A stretch of 64,000 bases of DNA from Alviniconcha marisindica (lineage: Eukaryota; Mollusca; Gastropoda; Provannidae): positions 324,501-388,500 of the forward strand of contig JABMCL010000155.1 in assembly GCA_018857735.1 (NCBI GenBank). The letters are read 5' to 3'. Position numbers and translations under genes: made by a program. Numbering within the stretch: the stretch's first letter is position 1; the number at the start of each line of letters is the position of its first letter. The notes under the pieces are model-generated. The model had not been told where the DNA came from. It saw only the letters and a program-made list of their open reading frames with translations, and searched no databases. Shown here piece after piece: positions 23,376-34,760 of this stretch.

Positions 23376-23934
23376 GACTATCTTCAACCATGACAGACTC
23401 CTTGCATAAGAGGACCCACCCTCCAAAAATGGAGAGAAATCGTCTGAGGACGGCGTGTGAGGTCGCATGTGGCAGGGTAATACAAAACGGTCGTACACGC
23501 AATCCTCTGACCCGCATGGAATGTACTTGTCAACGTACAGCTGCGTACAGAGGATGACTCCCAAAGTGTGCCGTAGGGGAACACTACAAGAAGAATCAAG
23601 AATACGTATTTGTCCTCTGCAAACACGGGACATTAATTTAAACACTAAACAGGAAGTGTGCCGTTGGGGAACACTACAAGACGAATCAAGAATACGTGTT
23701 TGTCCTCTGCAAACACAGGACATTTAAACACAAAACACAACAGCCTCCACAACGCTGGACCGTCTAAACTGCTCTGTGGGGAGTATTAGTCAAAGCACTT
23801 TCAGCTGATCGGCCAGAGACGCAAGCTGGCCTGGAAAAGTGGAAGTAGTTCCGTTTGCAGGCTTCATACAGTGGTTCTATCAATAGTTGTAAAACTGAAG
23901 TAACTTTCTCTTTCGAACTTCAGCTTGTCGGGTC

Positions 23935-25400
23935 GCACCCTTTTGGATTTGCTCTATACTAATGAAGAGCAGACAGAGTTCGCTCTTTACTAATGAAGAG
24001 CAGACTGAGTTCGCTCTATGCTAATGAAGAGCAGACAGAGTTCGCTCTTTACTCATGAAGAGCAGACAGAGTTCGCTCTATGCTAATGAAGAGCAGACAG
24101 AGTTCGCTCTTTACTAATGAAGAGCAGACAGCGTTCGCTCTTTACTAATGAAGAGCAGACAGAGTTCGATCTTTACTAATGAAGAGCAGACAAAGTTCAC
24201 TCTTTACTAATGAAGATCAGACAAGGTTCGCTCTTTACTAATGAAGAGTATACAAAGTTCGCTCTTTACTAATGAAGAGCAGACAAAGTTCGTTCTTTAC
24301 TATGGAAGAGCAGACAAAGTTCGCTTTTTACTAATGAAGAGCAGACAAAGTTCGCTTTTTACTAATGAAGAGCAGACAAAGTTCGCTCTTTACTAATGAA
24401 GAGCAGACAAAGTTTGCTCTTTACTGATGAGAGCAGAAAACGTTCGCTCTTTACTAATGAAGAGCAGACAAAGTTCGCTTTTTACTAATGAAGAGCAGAC
24501 AAAGTTCGCACTCTACTAATGAAGAGCAGACAATGTTCGCTCTATACTAATGAAGAGCAGACAAAGTTCGCTCTTTATTAATGAAGATCAGACAAAGTTT
24601 GCTTTTTACTAATGACGAGCAGAGTTCGCTCTTTACTAATGCAAAGCAGACAAAAATTCGCTTTTTACTAATGAAGAGCAGAAAAAGTTCGCTCTTTACT
24701 AATGAAGAGCAGACAGAGTTCTCTCTTTATTAATGAAGAGCAGAAAAAGTTCGCTCTTTACTAATGAAGAGCAGACAAAGTTTGCTCTTTACTGATGAGA
24801 GCAGAAAACGTTCGCTCTTTACTAATGAAGAGCAGACAAAGTTCGCTTTTTACTAATGAAGAGCAGACAAAGTTCGCTCTTTACTAATGAAGAGCAGACA
24901 AGGTTCGCTTTTTACTAATGAAGAGCAGACTAAGTTCGCTCTTTACTAATGAAGAGCAGACAGAGTTCGCTCTGTACTAATGAAGAGCAGACAGAGTTCG
25001 CTCTGTACTAATGAAGAGCAGTCAAAGTTCGCACTATACTAATGAAGAGCAGACAATGTTCGCTCTATACTAATGAAGAGCAGACAAAGTTCGCTCTTTA
25101 TTAATGAAGATCAGACAAAGTTTGCTTTTTACTAATGACGAGCAGAGTTCGCTCTTTACTAATGCAAAGCAGACAAAAATTCGCTTTTTACTAATGAAGA
25201 GCAGAAGAAGTTCGCTCTTTACTAATGAAGAGCAGACAGAGTTCGCTCTTTATTAATGAAGAGCAGAAACAGTTCGCTCTTTACTAATGAAGAGCAGACA
25301 GAGTTCGCTCTTTACTAATGAAGAGCAGAAAAAAGTTCGCTCTTTACTAATGAAGAGCAGACAGAGTTCGTTCTTTACTAATGAAGAGCAGACAAAAGTT
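23935..25400. repeat. 31-bp minisatellite with an inner hairpin, about 47 copies
   Basis: The consensus unit contains GCTCTT-TACTAATG-AAGAGC followed by AGACAAAGTTC. The arms GCTCTT and AAGAGC can pair across an 8-base loop. Variants form longer blocks: a segment of about 260 bp near 24508 recurs near 25030, so there is higher-order structure. It lies in ARRDC intron D-E and just beyond the 3' end of the nested - strand gene. Confidence 0.95.
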
Positions 25401-25471
25401 GGCTCGTGACGTAGACAATATCATTCGACCACTGGTCAAGATAACGCGCAGTCCAGTTTTTGCCAGTGTAT

Positions 25472-25477
25472 TTTATT
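25472..25477 (-). terminator. Candidate poly(A) signal of the PAN-fibrinogen gene
   Basis: AATAAA on the - strand, about 370 bases past the stop codon at 25848. Other TTTATT occurrences nearby make the choice uncertain. Confidence 0.3.
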
Positions 25478-25847
25478 TCACCAGTGCCGCATTATTTAAT
25501 GTCATCGAGCACACGAGCTGTGTTCTTACATGTCGTCTCCACAGACTAGACAGCCTTACAACCGTGTACCTTATTTGTGTCACCCTTCGGATGAGACAAG
25601 GATGTGGGGGAGGGGGGAGAGAGAGAGAAGACAGACAGACTGACAGACTAATAGACAGAGACAGACAGACAGAGACTAAGCAGAAAGTACAAAAGCAAAT
25701 AAAAACCAGTCATTTCCGACGTACATAATTATATGCTGTATAGTTTGGGGTAATTCAGGGAGAGAAAATATGGCCCGCACAAGAAGCGAGTGGAGAAGAG
25801 CGCTATGTAGTAGCAACCAAAAACAATAATAACGATAACCAATCATG

Positions 25848-26279
25848 TCACTCGATAATGACGAAGAACATGCTGAGTTTGTGGATGGCCAGGTCGCCCA
25901 GATCCTCGGTCCAGAAGATCTCCGTGTCGTCACCGCGTCGATAGACGTCCTCCGACATAGCCAGGGACCCCGTAGGATTGCACGTGCTGCACTCGCTCCC
26001 TCGGAACCACCAGCCGCCGCCGTGCCGCGCCGCGCAGTTGACGTCGTCCGCCTCGTCCCTGTCGTGATCGAAGGCGCTGAACTGGGCCCCGTAGAGAGCG
26101 GAGAAGCAGTCTCCCAGGAGATAGGTTTCGTTCAGCTTGGTCTGGTTGAAGTAGAGTCTATAGCCGCTGTCGGCGTCGGAGATGGTGAACTGCTGGTACT
26201 GCATGAACAGGTTGCTGCCGTTGTGCAGCTTGGCGGCGATCCGCAGCTCGTAGCGCTTGCTGGTGCTCAGCTGGTGGAC
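25848..26279 (-). CDS. Secreted PAN-fibrinogen-domain protein, last exon (FReD C-terminal part)
   Basis: On the - strand, after acceptor CTGTCGCCAG, it reads VHQLSTSKRYELRI, then ISDADSGYRLYFNQT, a Ca-site-like DHDRDEADDVNCA and GGGWWFRGSECSTCN. It ends FFVIIE and stops at 25848. These are the landmarks of a fibrinogen-related domain (FReD): the Y-E-L-R strand, the D-x-D calcium loop next to the conserved Cys, and G-G-W-W. It is 143 codons in phase 0, joining in frame to 27198-27424. FReD proteins of molluscs are mostly secreted lectins that bind sugars or acetylated groups on microbes; that role here is inference. Confidence 0.88.
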   Translation of the reverse strand, partial: VHQLSTSKRYELRIAAKLHNGSNLFMQYQQFTISDADSGYRLYFNQTKLNETYLLGDCFSALYGAQFSAFDHDRDEADDVNCAARHGGGWWFRGSECSTCNPTGSLAMSEDVYRRGDDTEIFWTEDLGDLAIHKLSMFFVIIE

Positions 26280-26429
26280 CTGGCGACAGTGACAGCAACA
26301 GCAACAACAGGCTATGTTCAGCCCAGCGGGAAAGTAAAGTTGTCGTTCGACCTAATGCTTTAACCAACAGCCGCATTTATATAGTATCTTAATAATTCAG
26401 GGTCTTCACACAGACCTACACACCTTGTC

Positions 26430-27197
26430 CGGACCCAGCCAGACATCAGACGTACCTTGTTTAGATCCAGTCAGACCTCAGTGTACCTTGTCCTTACACA
26501 TACACCAGACGTACCTTGTCTTTACACAGACCTCAGACGTACCTTGTCCTTGCTTCGTCAGATCTCAAATGTACCTTGTCCTTGCACAGTCAGACGTCGG
26601 AGGTACCTTGTCTTGACACAGTCAGACCTCAGACGTAGCGAAAGTGCCTCCATTTTTCACTACCCCGCTATTTTAGACCTACGATTGCCTAATTCTCCAG
26701 CCTTCAGACGTCAATTGTCCAGACCCAGCCAGACATCACTTGTCCATACCCAGCCAGACATCAGACGTATATTGTCCAGACCCAGCCAGACATCACTTGT
26801 CCAGACCCAGCCAGACCTCAGACGTAAGTTGTCCAGACCCAGCCAGACATCACTTGTCCATACCCAGCCAGACCTCAGACGTAAATTGTCCAGACCCAGC
26901 CAGACATCAGACGTACCTTGTCCAGACCTAGCCAGACTTCAGACGTACCTTGTCCAGACCCAAACAGACCTCCGACGTGTCTTGTCTTTACACAGTCAGA
27001 CCTCAGACGTACCTTGTCCAGACCTACGACTGTCTAACTGTCCATCCCTCAGACGTACCTTGTCCAGACCTACGACTGCCTAAGTGTCCATCCCTCAGAC
27101 GTACCTTGTCCAGACCTACGACTGCCTAACTGTCCATCCCTCAGACGTACCTTGTCCAGGTCTACGACTGTCTAACTGTCTCATCCCTCAGACGTAC
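26430..27197 (-). repeat. Degenerate tandem array of the fibrinogen-exon 5' splice site
   Basis: The - strand consensus is CTGGACAAGGTACGTCTGAG. The same text forms the end of the exon at 27198 (CTGGACAAG) and its intron start (GTACGTCTGAG). About twenty copies follow downstream at 28-57 bp spacing, and about half keep CAAGGTACGT intact. Some longer units add CAGACATCACTTGTCC or TACGACTG blocks. Confidence 0.85.
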
Positions 27198-27424
27198 CTT
27201 GTCCAGGCCCAGCCAGTGGTTTCCATCCAAGTCCCCGAAGCCTGCCTGGTATTCGGAGAAGTTCCTGTTGAAGTTGACGGTGTGGCTGTGCCGCTCCAGG
27301 ATGTAGGTGCGGGCGTTGCTCTTCTCCTTGCAGTAGACGTGGAAGGGGCGGCTGGCCCGGAGGGGCTGGATCAGGTAGACGCCGTTGTCGGGGAACAGGC
27401 CCGTGTTGAACCCCTCCGCGCAAT
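27198..27424 (-). CDS. Secreted PAN-fibrinogen-domain protein, FReD N-terminal exon
   Basis: On the - strand, after acceptor TTTGCTCCCTGCAG, it completes a codon and reads DCAEGFNTGLFPDNGVYLI, then PFHVYCKEKSNARTYILE and FGDLDGNHWLGLDK. FReD landmarks are the first Cys, G-V-Y-x-I-x-P, V-Y-C and the near-invariant G-x-x-x-G-x-W-L-G-L. It ends at donor AAG|GTACGT in phase 0. Its first two bases need one base from the previous exon, which the PAN exon (phase 0 end) cannot supply directly. Confidence 0.88.
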
Positions 27425-27473
27425 CTGCAGGGAGCAAAGGGCACAGTGGACAGCGCATGGACAGTGCACGTTA

Positions 27474-27756
27474 GTGCAGCCATTGTTTGCTCTCTCGGGC
27501 ACTTAAATCCCGTAAATCAAGCTTGGTCTGCTCCTGACTAGGTTTTTGTTGTCAGTGCAGCCATTGTTTGCTCTCTCGGGCACTTAAATCCCGTAAATCA
27601 AGCTTGGTCTGCTCCTGACTAGGTTTTTGTTGTCAGTGCAGCCATTGTTTGCTCTCTCGGGCACTTAAATCCCGTAAATCAAGCTTGGTCTGCTCCTGAC
27701 TAGGTTTTTGTTGTCAGTGCAGCCATTGTTTGCTCTCTCGGGCACTTAAATCCCGT
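27474..27756. repeat. 81-bp tandem repeat, 3.5 copies
   Basis: Identical-looking units start GTGCAGCCATTGTTTGCTCT at 27474, 27555, 27636 and 27717. The last is cut off by the CT-rich block. Confidence 0.95.
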
Positions 27757-27786
27757 ACACACTCCCTTCTCTCCTCAGCTTCATCA

Positions 27787-28355
<569 letters not shown>

Positions 28356-28420
28356 CCAACTCGTTCGCCGGGCGCTCGTACTGCTGCTTTCTTCATGATT
28401 CTTGTTCCGTTTGTTAAATG

Positions 28421-28440
28421 GAGGGGGGGGGGGGGGGGGG

Positions 28441-28486
<46 letters not shown>

Positions 28487-28496
28487 GGGGGGAGGG
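28421..28496. repeat. Poly-G tract
   Basis: About 70 G with three A interruptions. It can form a G-quadruplex, and its length is uncertain. Confidence 0.9.
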
Positions 28497-28662
28497 GCTG
28501 ATATCCAATCCACCAACGTAGGTGCATACAATTATAGAAATCTCTCAGAAACCTTCTTTCGCTCCTTCTCTCTCCCTCAGACACAGAAACACCTTCACGT
28601 ATACACACGCTGGATGTCTGCTCTCACCCACCCCCCCACCCCGTCTCCCTTTCCTCTCTGTC

Positions 28663-28793
<131 letters not shown>

Positions 28794-28795
28794 TT

Positions 28796-29318
28796 TGTAG
28801 TATAGTATAGTCGTGCTTATCTGTGTTTGTAGTATAGTATAGCCGTGCTTATCTGTGTTTGTAGTATAGTATAGCCGTGCTTATCTGTGTTTGTAGTATA
28901 GTATAGCCGTGCTTATCTGTGTTTGTAGTATAGTATAGCCGTGCTTATCTGTGTTTGTAGTATAGTATAGCGTGCTTATCTGTGTTTGTAGTAGTATACA
29001 CCGTGCTTATCTGTGTTTGTAGTATGGTATAGCCCTGCTTATCTGTGTTTGTAGTATGGTATAGCCGTGCTTATCTGTGTTTGTAGTATGGTAAAAGCCG
29101 TGCTTATCTGTGTTTGTAGTATGGTATAGCCGTGCTTATCTGTGTTTGTAGTATAGTATAGCCGTGCTTATCTGTGTTTTTTAGTATAGTATAGCCGTGC
29201 TTATCTGTGTTTGTAGTATAGTATAGCCGTGCTTATCTGTGTTTGTAGTATAGTATAGCCGTGCTTATCTGTGTTTGTAGTATAATATAGTCGTGCTTAT
29301 CTGTGTTTGTAGTATAGC
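28796..29318. repeat. 32-bp minisatellite, about 16 copies
   Basis: The unit is GTAGTATAGTATAGCCGTGC followed by TTATCTGTGTTT. A few units have single-base changes or small deletions. Confidence 0.95.
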
Positions 29319-29380
29319 AAGAATTTGCCGTTAGATAAGGCCTAACGGCATCATCGTTGAGTGTTAGTTTTCGATTGTGA

Positions 29381-29381
<1 letters not shown>

Positions 29382-29440
<59 letters not shown>

Positions 29441-29517
29441 TCTCTCTCCTCTCTCTTCTCCTCTCTCCTCTCTCTCTCCTCCCTCCCTCCTACCTCCCTC
29501 CCTCCCTCCCTTCTCTC

Positions 29518-29591
<74 letters not shown>

Positions 29592-29725
29592 CTCCTCCCT
29601 CCCTCCCTCCCTCCTCTCTCCCTCCCTCCTCTCTCTCCTTCCCTCCCTCCTCTCTCTTTCTCTTTCTCTCTCCCTCCCTCCCTCCCTCCCTCCCTCCTCT
29701 CTCTCTCTCTCTCCTCTCTCTCTCT

Positions 29726-29769
<44 letters not shown>

Positions 29770-30032
29770 CCTCCCTCCCTCTCTCTCTCTCTCTCTCTCT
29801 CCCTCCCTCCCTCCTTCCCTCTCTCCCTCCCTCCTCTCTCCCTCCTCCCTCCCTTCTCTTTCTCTCTCCCTCCCTCCCTCCCTCCTTCTCTCTCTCCCTC
29901 CCTCCTTCTCTCTCCCCTCCCTCCCTCCCTCTCTCTCTCTTCTTTTCTCTCCCTCCCTCCCTCCCTCTCTCTCTCTCTCCTCTCCCTTCTCTCTCTCCTC
30001 CTCCCTCCCTTTCTCTCTCTCTCTTTCTCTCT

Positions 30033-30092
<60 letters not shown>
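29382..30092. repeat. Long polypyrimidine tract, (CT)n/(CCCT)n
   Basis: About 710 bases of almost pure C and T on the + strand, with mirror-symmetric stretches that could form triplex DNA. Confidence 0.95.
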
Positions 30093-30093
<1 letters not shown>

Positions 30094-30239
30094 GCATCTA
30101 TATATACAACAATTTCAGTGAGGGGGAAGAGCCGACCGGAAGGCCACACACACCTCCAACGTAGGACGCACAGGGATCTCCTCTGAAACCTTCAGAACAC
30201 ACACACACCTGGCCAGAGCCGGGGTCCAGTTTCTCTCCC

Positions 30240-30895
30240 TCCTTGCACACCTGAAACCACCAAGAGTTAAGCATTGTTTAGGGTGTAACCACGTCCTCTG
30301 TCTGCTTACATACCTGAAACCACCAAGAGTTAAGCATTGGTTAGTTAGTGAGCGCATGATAAATGTACATTATTATTATTATTTATGGTGTACCCACTTC
30401 CTCTCTCCCTTTACAGACCTCAAACTACCAAGAGTTCAGCGCTGTTTAGGGTGTACCCACGACCTCTCTCTCCTTAATGACCTGAAACCACCAAGAGTTA
30501 AGCACTGTTTACCTGAAACCACCAAGAGTTAAGCACTGTTTACCTGAAACCACCAAGAGTTAAGCACTGTTTACCTGAAACCACCAAGAGTTAAGCACTG
30601 TTTACCTGAAACCACCAAGAGTTAAGCATTGTTTAGGGTGTACTCACGTCCTCTGTTTCCTTACAGACCTGAAACCACCAAGAGTTAAGCACGGTTTAGG
30701 GTGTACTCACTTCCTTTCTCCCCTTACAGACCTGAAACCACCAAGAGTTAAGCATTGTTTAGGGTGTACTCACGTCCTCTGTTTCCTTACAGACCTGAAA
30801 CCACCAAGAGTTAAGCACGGTTTAGGGTGTACTCACTTCCTTTCTCCCCTTACAGACCTGAAACCACAAAGGTTAAGCACGCTTTAGGGTGTACC
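30240..30895. repeat. Minisatellite with acceptor-like units (29 and 66 bp)
   Basis: The core CCTGAAACCACCAAGAGTTA is repeated about 14 times. Longer units add TCCTCTGTTTCCTTACAG, a strong 3' splice-site look-alike, in front of it. A LINE-type end (GATAAATGTACATTATTATT, about 30358) is inserted in the array. No exon lies next to it. Confidence 0.9.
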
Positions 30896-31170
30896 CACGT
30901 CCTCTCTTCTTTGCTACAGTACGTGCTTAGCACTGACCTGTTCCTCGGTAGTCCGGCGCTCACAAATGTCCCTCATGATTGTGATTGTGTACATTGTACT
31001 CACTCGCTTATGACAGTCGATAGTTACCGTGGGGGACCCAGGCCTGTGTTGTTTTGTTCGTGTGACGTCTTTCCAGCGATGATTAGTTCTGTTGTTTGTT
31101 GATTGTATTGATTAATGCTGGTTTGTCCTTCATGCGGCAGTGTGCGCTAGGTCCGCGATGCAACTGGAAA

Positions 31171-32015
31171 GCTTAAAGTAAAAGTCCAAGGTTTTTAAGT
31201 ATGCAAAATGACCATCGAAATGATTGACAAATGAGTCACTAGTTTCAGATTTAATGAAATAAAAAAATAAAAATAAATGTTTAATTGGGTTTTTAATCGA
31301 TTTTATTTTCTGTAGGCTGGCCGAGACTACAGTCTCGGGTTCTCCATCAGTCACGTAACTTTCCCGGAAGTGACGTCAGTCTGGGGAGTCAGTGCGGTTG
31401 CCATCTTAGATTCTTCAGTAAACTGTGTATGCGTGTGGTCGACAAAAAAGTTAACTATGCCGGCCTACTGTGTTGTCGCGAACTGTAACAATTCGCAGAC
31501 GACCCCAGGTATAACAATGCACGAGCTCCCGCGCAATCGACCCGCAGTGAGCGAAAGTGGATTGAATTTATACAATTCAAACGAGCTGACTTTCTTGCTG
31601 CGCCGCATCACGCCCATTTGTGTAGCGAGCACTTCAATGAGTGCGATTTCGCAAACCCCATGGAATACCGCATGGGGTTTGCTTCGAAGCTGACACGATG
31701 TTCCGGTATTCTTTCAAAATCCTGACTGACAGGCTCAAACTGATACGGCTGTATCCTTGTGGGTCTCTCGGGCAAAGTATCAGTTTCGTCTTCGGATCTC
31801 GAGTTGGCCATTTTGCAGCGACTCCCCAGAGTGACGTAGTAGGAATATGGTCACGTGATTTGGGCGTCATGGCGACGCTTTCGGTACGACAGAAAATTCC
31901 TTTTTCGTGCATTTATAACCCTCAGATCACGGTTTCACCTACATCATCGTTCTCAGCGAGCTTTAACGGAAATCGTGTCAAAAATCACCCCTAACCTTGG
32001 ACTTTTCCTTTAAAG
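31171..32015 (+). mobile_element. Non-autonomous DNA transposon with THAP-domain relic (P-element-like)
   Basis: The terminal inverted repeats are about 24 bp: AAAGTAAAAGTCCAAGGTT near 31175-31194 and its near-perfect reverse (AACCTTGGACTTTTCCTTT) at 31993-32011. Inside, from ATG 31457, lies a THAP-type reading frame. P elements are the known transposons whose transposase starts with a THAP domain, so that is the best guess. No clear target-site duplication was seen. Confidence 0.65.
31457..31700 (+). pseudogene. THAP zinc-finger domain, frameshifted
   Basis: It reads MPAYCVVANCNNSQTTPG then MHELPRN. A one-base frame change near 31542 is followed by RSERKWIEFIQF and HLCSEHFNECDF. This matches the C2CH layout of a THAP DNA-binding domain (C-x4-C, a W about 30 residues later, C-x2-H-F). 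The frame change inside the domain means no intact protein as sequenced. Confidence 0.7.
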
Positions 32016-32039
32016 ATCGATTGAAGCTTTGCGCTGGCC

Positions 32040-32526
32040 TCGTCTGATTCTTGCTGTTCATTTGCATTCAAACCAGATTGCTCGTACCTTCATTTGTGTA
32101 TGACAATGCTGCCAGATTTATCCTCAGCAAACGAATACCTGACCCCTTCTGGAAAAACTACACTGGCTCCCTGCTGAGGCCCGTATCCACTACAAAAGGT
32201 GCCATACTTGCTTTCAGGCACCTTGGGAATTCACTCCCTCCGTACCTTTCAGAAATACATCACACCTACCAACCCTCTCGATTTCTTCGGTTCAGCAGTA
32301 AAAACCCGAAAGTAAGTAAAGTCCCCAAAAATATGCTGGTTAAAGACCCCATTTTCAAGAAGTTCAAATCTGGAACTCTCTTCCTACAAATGTCCGCAAC
32401 TCCCTAACTCTCTCCTCTTTCAAGAAAAATCTAAAAACACGTCTCTTTAAATGAAAACGGCTCTTCTGTTGATTCGCAAAGCACCATTTCTGCACAATTT
32501 GATTATTCAGTGGACGTCCGCGCGCG

Positions 32527-32591
<65 letters not shown>

Positions 32592-32755
32592 GAGTGGGGG
32601 GGGGGGGGGGGGGGTGCTTCGGGGAAGAGGATGTGATGTTAATATGATTACTGATGTCCTGTACAGTGTGCATCTGTACATACATTTTGGTGTACAGCGC
32701 TTTGAGCTAAGTCGTGGTATGGACATTGCTGTGTATTATTATTATTTATTATTGT
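32040..32755 (+). pseudogene. L2/CR1-group LINE, C-terminal fragment
   Basis: It reads AARFILSKRI...DPFWKNYTGSLLR, LGNSLPPYLSEIHHTYQPSR and, after frame changes, WNSLPTNVRNS...SSFKKNLKTRLF with a stop near 32450. The 3'UTR is interrupted by (GT)n plus poly-G (32527-32615). It ends TACAGCGCTTTGAGCTAAG and (ATT)n near 32755. Confidence 0.8.
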
Positions 32756-33700
32756 GTTGACTTTGTTTATGAACACTTGATGACCGCCACATCTCGAGAT
32801 GAGCCCTAAGCGCTTCACAATGCCAACTATAGCGCTGTTCTGTGCTTTCAAGCAGATCCACTGCGCTCTAGTCGTATGCAACTGTGAACAAAAAAGGATC
32901 TGCACCAAACACACAGTATTTAAAGAAGGCTTGTTGTAGGCCGGCCACAGTTTTCCTTGGCAGGCCTCTGTTGGCACTTTTCAGTCCGGAAAATATATGG
33001 TTGGAGCAGGGAATGAAGCCATCCGAAGCCGCCATGCCGATCAGTCAAGTACTGGAATCGATGGGTGACTGCTGGAACTCCGTATCGTCTTTCTTATTGC
33101 CATTTGTGACACTTTGTTCTGGCGGTCAACCCTCGACATACCCTAGCGAGCGAACGTCACCCTTCCATTTGGTCGTTTGTCACAGCCCGGAGTAAAACGA
33201 TGTTTTTGGAACACCGGAATATTGCATTTAGCGTACATGTGCGCGCGCGCATGTACGCGCACACACATACGCACGCACGCACGCAAGCACGCACACACGT
33301 GCACGCACACAAGCACGTGAGCGCGCGCACGAAAAGCAGACATGGAGGGTGGGAGACAGAAAGAGAGAGAGAGTCAGAAAGAGAGTCAACATCCTGGCTG
33401 ATATCAGCGTATATACTTTTTATCAGTATAGCGAAGACTAAAGCGGATTAATTTTTTATCTATCTATCTTTTATCTATCTATCTATTTTTTATCTATCTA
33501 TATGTATCTATCTATGTATATGTATATAAACTCTTTTTTTAAACTGCTAACAATATGAACTATAATAGTAAACTTAATCAAACTTTAATGGTATCAAAGT
33601 ACACGGCAAAAGAGAAAAAATAACGCATTTGTTTTTTTAATTATACGCTGCAAAACACGCTCACACTATTTTGCATTAAAAACACCATTTTGAACCAACT
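32756..33700. other. No gene seen
   Basis: Mixed sequence with a short CG/CA-rich patch (33237-33335) and TATC repeats (33455-33520). Open frames of about 100 codons have no recognisable domain. Confidence 0.5.
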
Positions 33701-33704
33701 GACA

Positions 33705-34310
33705 GATACCCCCCCCCCCCCCGGGGGGGGGGGGGGGGGGGGGTGTTGCTAAATGCCACTTAATTGTAAACTCTAATCCTAGCGTTAAGGTTTGTGTGTG
33801 CTAAAGCTGCCTAGCGTTAAGGTTTGTGTGTGCTAAAGCTGCCTAGCGTTAAGGTTTGTGTGTGCTAAAGCTGCCTAGCGTTAAGGTTTGTGTGTGCTAA
33901 AGCTAAGTAGATCAACTTCCATTCCTGTCATTGTTTGTCGGTGTGTATTATCTGTCTCTTTGTGTTCTTGAAAAAGGTCTTTATCCTCAAAATGTGCGCA
34001 CGTTTTGTAGTGTCTGCTAAACTGCATTAACGTTTTTGTGCTAACCTTCTGTCTTTTAGGTTTGTTGTCAAACGCCCGCGTTCAAGGTTGTGTGCTGCTA
34101 AAGCTGCCTAGCGTTAGTTTGTGTTCTAAAGCTCCTAGCGTTAAGGTTCTGTTGTGCTAAAGCTGCCTAGCGTTAAGTTTGTGTGTGCTAAAGCTAGTAG
34201 ATCAACTTCCATTCCTGTCATTGTTTGTCGGTGTGATTATCTGTCTCTTTGTGTCTCTTGAAAAAGGTCTTCCTATCCTCAAATGTGCGCACGTTTTGCT
34301 AGTTCAGCTA
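33705..34310. repeat. C-run/G-run junction followed by 33-bp repeats and a duplication of about 285 bp
   Basis: A run of C passes directly into a run of G at 33722. Next come 33-bp units (CTGCCTAGCGTTAAGGTTTG plus TGTGTGCTAAAG). The stretch 33895-34015 recurs at 34188-34300 with many single-base gaps. Confidence 0.85.
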
Positions 34311-34368
34311 CACTAATAACCGTTCTCGTCAACTTTTCTTCTTCTTCACTTTTTTCAGAACCCTCCTC

Positions 34369-34760
34369 CGTCTCTCTCTTCTTCTTTTCTTCTTCTTCTT
34401 CTTCTTCTTTTCTTTCTTCTTCTTCTTCTTCTTCTTCTTCTTCTTCTTCTTCTTTCTCTTCCTCCTTCTCTCCTCCTCTCTTCTTCTTCTTCTTCTTCTT
34501 CTTCTTCTCCTCCTCCTCCTCCTCCTCCTCCTCCTCCTCCTCCTCCTCCTCTCCTCCTCCTCCTCTTCTTCTTCTTCTTCTTCTTCTTCTTCTCCTCCTC
34601 CTCCTCCTCCTCTTCTTCTTCTTCTTCTTCTTCTTCTTCTTCTTCTCTTTCTCCTTCTTCTTCTTCTTCTTCTTCTCGTCCTCCTCCTCCTCCTTCTTCT
34701 TCTTCTTCTTCTTCTTCTTCTTCTTCTTCTTCTTCTTCTTCTTCTTCTTCTTCTTCTTCA
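34369..34760. repeat. (CTT)n/(CTC)n trinucleotide tract
   Basis: Blocks of CTT and CTC triplets, about 390 bases. Long Lys/Glu and Ser/Phe frames across it are artefacts of the repeat. Confidence 0.95.

Noticed and set aside
25845..26363. + strand frame of 172 codons
   Set aside because: It is the antisense shadow of the fibrinogen exon, whose - strand text is clearly conserved.
29351..30164. Ser-Leu and Arg-Glu frames of more than 240 codons
   Set aside because: Pure products of the CT/CCCT repeat with no non-repeat flanking coding sequence.
30410..30860. Repeated strong acceptor-like sites as hidden exons or recursive splice points
   Set aside because: No open exon follows any of them, and recursive sites need AG followed by GT, whereas here it is AG followed by AC.
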